Shown here: piece by piece, positions 5,487-7,234 of the stretch | Numbering within the stretch: position 1 is the stretch's first letter | Layout of the letters: each line of letters starts with the position of its first letter | Source of the DNA: Klenkia sp. | GTDB lineage: Bacteria; Actinomycetota; Actinomycetes; Mycobacteriales; Geodermatophilaceae | Length of the DNA stretch: 7,234 nucleotides | Reading direction: 5' to 3' | NCBI GenBank assembly: GCA_025966215.1 | Contig: JAOPVM010000412.1 | Span: forward strand, 1 to 7,234 | The notes under the pieces: generated by a model | Databases searched by the model: none | Told to the model about the DNA's origin: nothing | Seen by the model: the letters and a program-made list of their open reading frames with translations, nothing else | Program-made: the position numbers and the translations under genes

Positions 5487-6115
5487 CACGGTCGTGGGTG
5501 CTCGGCACGCAGGCGCTCGAGCGTGGCCACCATGCGCTGGCCCCGGGCCAACTTGTCCAGACGCTGCTCATCGCATCGGGGGACCAGGGTCCGGACGGCG
5601 TCGTGTGCCTCGGTGGGCATGTCTCCGAGCCCGGGGCGCTTGGTCAGGTCCAGGATGGTCTGCTCGGGGGTGGTGACCAGGACGGGCCCGAGGTCGGTGC
5701 GCAGGAGCGTCGCGTCCAGGGCGTCGACGTCCCGGCTGACGAAGGTGATGAGGCCGTCCGGGCGGTCGAGGACGCGCAGCGGGCGGTGCTGCCCGGGGAC
5801 GGCGACGACGGCTTGGGTGATGGCGCGGGGGAGTGCTCCGTGCAGCCGTGCCGCAGTCAGGTGCATCAGCACCGGGACCCGGTCGCCGTACAGCGCTGTT
5901 GCTGCCCCGGCCGCGACGGCTTCGAGGGTGGGGAGCCAGGCGACGTCCCGGTCGTCGGGTAGGGCGTAGTAGAGGCCGGGCGCTGCCTTGCGCACCAGCC
6001 CCTGGCGGGTCAACCGGGCGAGCTGCACGCTCGGCTGGGTGTAGACCGTGGCAAGGTCCTGCGGGCGCACTGTCCGCAGCGGGGCGCGGGTCAGGACGTC
6101 GGGCAGCGCGGCCAT
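5486..6115 (-). CDS. abiEi: AbiEi-type antitoxin / autorepressor
   Basis: This 209-residue protein has a winged-helix N-terminal domain (about 8-55) ending in LTRQGLVRKAAPGLYYAL, the typical AbiEi wing. A larger C-terminal domain follows, with LTAARLHG (86-93) and LVTTPEQTILDL (146-157). In known AbiE systems the antitoxin acts without binding the toxin, and its wing domain binds inverted repeats to repress its own operon. The 19-bp palindrome upstream is therefore its likely operator. I chose ATG 6115 because GAAGGGGG lies seven bases before it and because the palindrome overlaps an earlier possible start at 6145. The toxin gene follows with a TGATG overlap. I am sure of the family from domain layout and partner. 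The antitoxin action is from family knowledge. Confidence 0.88.
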   Translation of the reverse strand: MAALPDVLTRAPLRTVRPQDLATVYTQPSVQLARLTRQGLVRKAAPGLYYALPDDRDVAWLPTLEAVAAGAATALYGDRVPVLMHLTAARLHGALPRAITQAVVAVPGQHRPLRVLDRPDGLITFVSRDVDALDATLLRTDLGPVLVTTPEQTILDLTKRPGLGDMPTEAHDAVRTLVPRCDEQRLDKLARGQRMVATLERLRAEHPRP

Positions 6116-6122
6116 GCTCGAA

Positions 6123-6130
6123 CCCCCTTC
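6123..6130 (-). promoter_or_regulatory. Ribosome binding site of the AbiEi gene
   Basis: On the minus strand GAAGGGGG lies seven bases before ATG 6115. It decides the start in favour of 6115 over the in-frame ATG at 6145, which has no such site and overlaps the -10-like hexamer. Confidence 0.7.
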
Positions 6131-6140
6131 ACTCAGCGCC

Positions 6141-6160
6141 AACATATCTCGCAGATATGT
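6141..6160 (-). promoter_or_regulatory. Candidate AbiEi operator and promoter -10 region
   Basis: ACATATCT (6142-6149) and AGATATGT (6153-6160) are perfect eight-base arms around CGC. On the minus strand TATGTT (6146-6141) fits a -10 hexamer and overlaps one arm, so a bound repressor would block the polymerase. No clear -35 is seen. The patch is distinctly AT-richer than its surroundings. Autorepression through inverted repeats is known for AbiEi proteins. Confidence 0.65.
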
Positions 6161-6203
6161 ATTCGGCTAGTTACTGGGAATCCTTGATGCTCGGAAGACT
6201 CGG

Positions 6204-6494
6204 TCAGTCGTTGTTGTCCGCGGGAGCTCCACGGTCAGGATGGAGACGCCGCTGGTCCAGCCGGTCGGCCCAGGCGAACAGCAGCACCCCGACGATCATT
6301 GCCAGCAGCGTCGACCCGAAGACGGTGAAGACCAGGCCCCCGTTCAGCCGGTCGCGCGCCACGAACCACAGCACCGCGAGGACGACCACCCAGATCAGCG
6401 GGCTGGCCATGCCGACCACGCCGACTCCGCCGAGCACCCGCACCAGCGGGGAGCGGCGCCCTGGCTCGGCGGGGGTGCGGGAGGGGTGGGTCAC
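6204..6494 (-). CDS. Small two-helix membrane protein of unknown function
   Basis: The 96-residue protein has a basic N-terminus (PSRTPAEPGRRS), two hydrophobic helices at about 22-46 and 52-75, and a charged tail (ADRLDQRRLHPDRG). Basic residues on both ends suggest that both termini are cytoplasmic, with a short RDRLNGG loop outside. I do not recognise a family. The start is GTG 6494. No ribosome binding site precedes it on this strand, but TAGGCT lies six bases upstream, so a leaderless message is plausible. It is followed, 88 bases on, by the AbiEi start on the same strand. That gap has its own promoter-like signals, so the two genes are probably separate units. The hydrophobic pattern makes this a real gene. 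Confidence 0.75.
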   Translation of the reverse strand: MTHPSRTPAEPGRRSPLVRVLGGVGVVGMASPLIWVVVLAVLWFVARDRLNGGLVFTVFGSTLLAMIVGVLLFAWADRLDQRRLHPDRGAPADNND

Positions 6495-6500
6495 GGGAGG

Positions 6501-6506
6501 AGCCTA
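6501..6506 (-). promoter_or_regulatory. Candidate -10 element of a leaderless promoter
   Basis: On the minus strand TAGGCT fits TANNNT. It is followed by the six bases CCTCCC and then the GTG start of the small membrane protein. The spacing is the same as at the fic gene. No -35 is evident. Confidence 0.4.
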
Positions 6507-6556
6507 GGAGGTGGGCGGCCGGCCCGACGTCGTGGCGCCAGGGGTTGACTCATGTC

Positions 6557-7105
6557 GTGGACACCGTGATCGCCGCCCTGTGTGCACAGCCCATCCGGGT
6601 CGACGAGGCCCGCGACGCCGTGCCGGCGGCCCCGGGCCTCTACGCCTGGTGGGGCCGGTTCGGTGCGCTGCCCGGTGTCTCGGGACCGAAGCACCCGAGC
6701 GCCCCGGTGCAGCTGCTGTACGTCGGCATCGCGCCGAGCGGGTCGACCTCGCAGGCCACGCTGCGTTCCCGGGTGGTGGGCGACCACATCCGCGGGACGA
6801 CGGGCTCCTCCACGCTGCGCCGGTCGCTGGCGGCGCTGCTCAGCGAGCAGCAGGGCTGGCACAGCCGGTGGACGACGAGGCCGGTGCTGGTCAACCGGGA
6901 CGAGCTGGCGCTGTCGGAGTGGATGACTCAGACGCTGCAGCTGACCTGGGCCGAGCACCCTGAGCCGTGGACGGTGGAGGCCGCGGTCATCGCCGAGCTG
7001 GAGCCGCCGCTCAACCTGGCTGACAACACCGCCCACCCGCTGCACGGCCACGTGAGCGACGCACGCCGGCGCTGGCGCGAGGCAGCGAAGGCAGCCGGTC
7101 GCTGA
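6557..7105 (+). CDS. Stand-alone GIY-YIG-type nuclease domain protein
   Basis: The protein (182 residues from GTG 6557) carries the signs of a GIY-YIG endonuclease fold. A GLYAWW strand (27-32) stands for GIY and LLYVGIAPSG (53-62) for YIG. A basic helix LRSRV (69-73) has the conserved arginine, with H77 in DHIRG. A late helix EAAVIAELEPPLN (141-153) holds the metal-binding glutamate and the closing asparagine. GIY-YIG enzymes cut DNA and occur in repair, homing and restriction proteins. This one has no extra DNA-binding domain that I can recognise, so its role is open. The start is uncertain: TTG 6545 is in frame, but AGGGG abuts it with no spacing, whereas the same AGGGG is 12 bases from GTG 6557. 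The gene diverges from the membrane protein gene and converges on the next minus-strand gene. Confidence 0.78.
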   Translation: MDTVIAALCAQPIRVDEARDAVPAAPGLYAWWGRFGALPGVSGPKHPSAPVQLLYVGIAPSGSTSQATLRSRVVGDHIRGTTGSSTLRRSLAALLSEQQGWHSRWTTRPVLVNRDELALSEWMTQTLQLTWAEHPEPWTVEAAVIAELEPPLNLADNTAHPLHGHVSDARRRWREAAKAAGR

Positions 7106-7118
7106 CGACCCGTCAGCG
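7100..7118. terminator. 19-base hairpin containing both convergent stop codons
   Basis: CGCTGACG (7100-7107) and CGTCAGCG (7111-7118) are perfect arms around ACC. The nuclease stop codon (7103-7105) lies in one arm and the opposing gene's stop codon (7113-7115) in the other. It is likely a compact bidirectional terminator. It has no U-tract. Confidence 0.6.
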
Positions 7119-7234
7119 GAGGAACCCCAGCGGCTCGGTGACCGGGATGCCGGCGAGCGCCTGCAGGGTCAGCAGGGCGGCGAGGACGGCGAACCCGACC
7201 GAGGCGATCGCGACGACCCGGTAGCGGGCGCCGG
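7113..7234 (-). CDS. C-terminal end of a membrane protein (runs off the window)
   Basis: The minus-strand frame is open from the right edge to the stop at 7113-7115 and gives the last 39 residues. After GARYR comes a hydrophobic helix, VVAIASVGFAVLAALLTLQA, and then LAGIPVTEPLGFLR. This looks like the final membrane helix and short tail of an integral membrane protein. The family cannot be told from so little. It converges on the nuclease gene with only seven bases between the stops. The coherent hydrophobic sequence supports a real coding frame. Confidence 0.65.
   Translation of the reverse strand, partial: GARYRVVAIASVGFAVLAALLTLQALAGIPVTEPLGFLR

Noticed and set aside
4725..5969. A long plus-strand frame opposite the AbiE genes.
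   Set aside because: It is a typical high-GC antisense frame. The minus strand carries clear AbiEi and AbiEii motifs with coupled starts.
6116..6145. An earlier in-frame ATG for AbiEi adding ten residues.
   Set aside because: The extension overlaps the -10-like hexamer and operator and has no ribosome binding site. ATG 6115 has a good one.
6506..6511. A strong Shine-Dalgarno-like AGGAGG on the plus strand before the nuclease gene.
   Set aside because: It is 33 to 45 bases from the in-frame starts, and the GTG that follows directly is in a different frame with no recognisable product. It more likely overlaps the promoter of the divergent gene.
934..7105. Fic, AbiE and GIY-YIG genes as one new defence system.
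   Set aside because: They lie on different strands, have separate promoters and are interrupted by a catabolic gene pair. Proximity alone does not make a system.

Overview
The window is uniformly very GC-rich. Start codons are often GTG, open antisense frames are long, and several genes lack a ribosome binding site. This suggests a high-GC actinobacterium. The mix of protein styles makes Geodermatophilaceae (Blastococcus, Geodermatophilus, Modestobacter) my best guess, but that is inference and not proven by a marker gene. There are no RNA genes, insertion sequences or CRISPR arrays.

Layout. (1) 1-264, minus: the N-terminal part of a lipoprotein gene. (2) 265-439: a divergent intergenic region holding a near-perfect 59-base hairpin, a candidate ECF42-type sigma promoter and a small 17-base palindrome. 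(3) 440-847, plus: a DGPF/YCII-domain protein. It overlaps by GTGA a 28-codon frame (844-930) that resembles only the extreme C-terminus of an ECF42 sigma factor, the usual partner of DGPF genes. The sigma gene therefore looks internally deleted while its target promoter remains. (4) 934-2124, minus: a Fic-domain protein with a catalytically complete motif. Its start is preceded by two interleaved inverted repeats and an apparently leaderless promoter. (5) 2196-3014 minus and 3177-4664 plus: a divergent alpha/beta hydrolase and an EthA-like Baeyer-Villiger monooxygenase. Together they could turn a ketone into an ester and then cleave it. Their shared control region carries two copies of an 11-base motif 73 bp apart, one of them inside a perfect 17-bp palindrome. 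(6) 4673-4700: a 28-bp perfect palindrome between convergent genes. (7) 4701-6115, minus: an AbiEi/AbiEii type IV toxin-antitoxin operon with an overlapping stop/start and a 19-bp palindromic candidate operator in an AT-richer patch. (8) 6204-6494, minus: a small two-helix membrane protein. (9) 6557-7105, plus: a stand-alone GIY-YIG-type nuclease. (10) 7113-7234, minus: the C-terminus of a membrane protein, convergent with the nuclease gene, both stop codons lying in the arms of one hairpin.

I see no single new multi-gene system. The strongest leads are the deleted ECF42 sigma gene with its surviving promoter, the long hairpin at 297-355, the pseudoknot-like arrangement before the fic gene, and the duplicated operator between the hydrolase and monooxygenase genes. 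Fic, AbiE and GIY-YIG genes lying within about 6 kb suggest accessory, possibly defence-related content, but they are not one operon.
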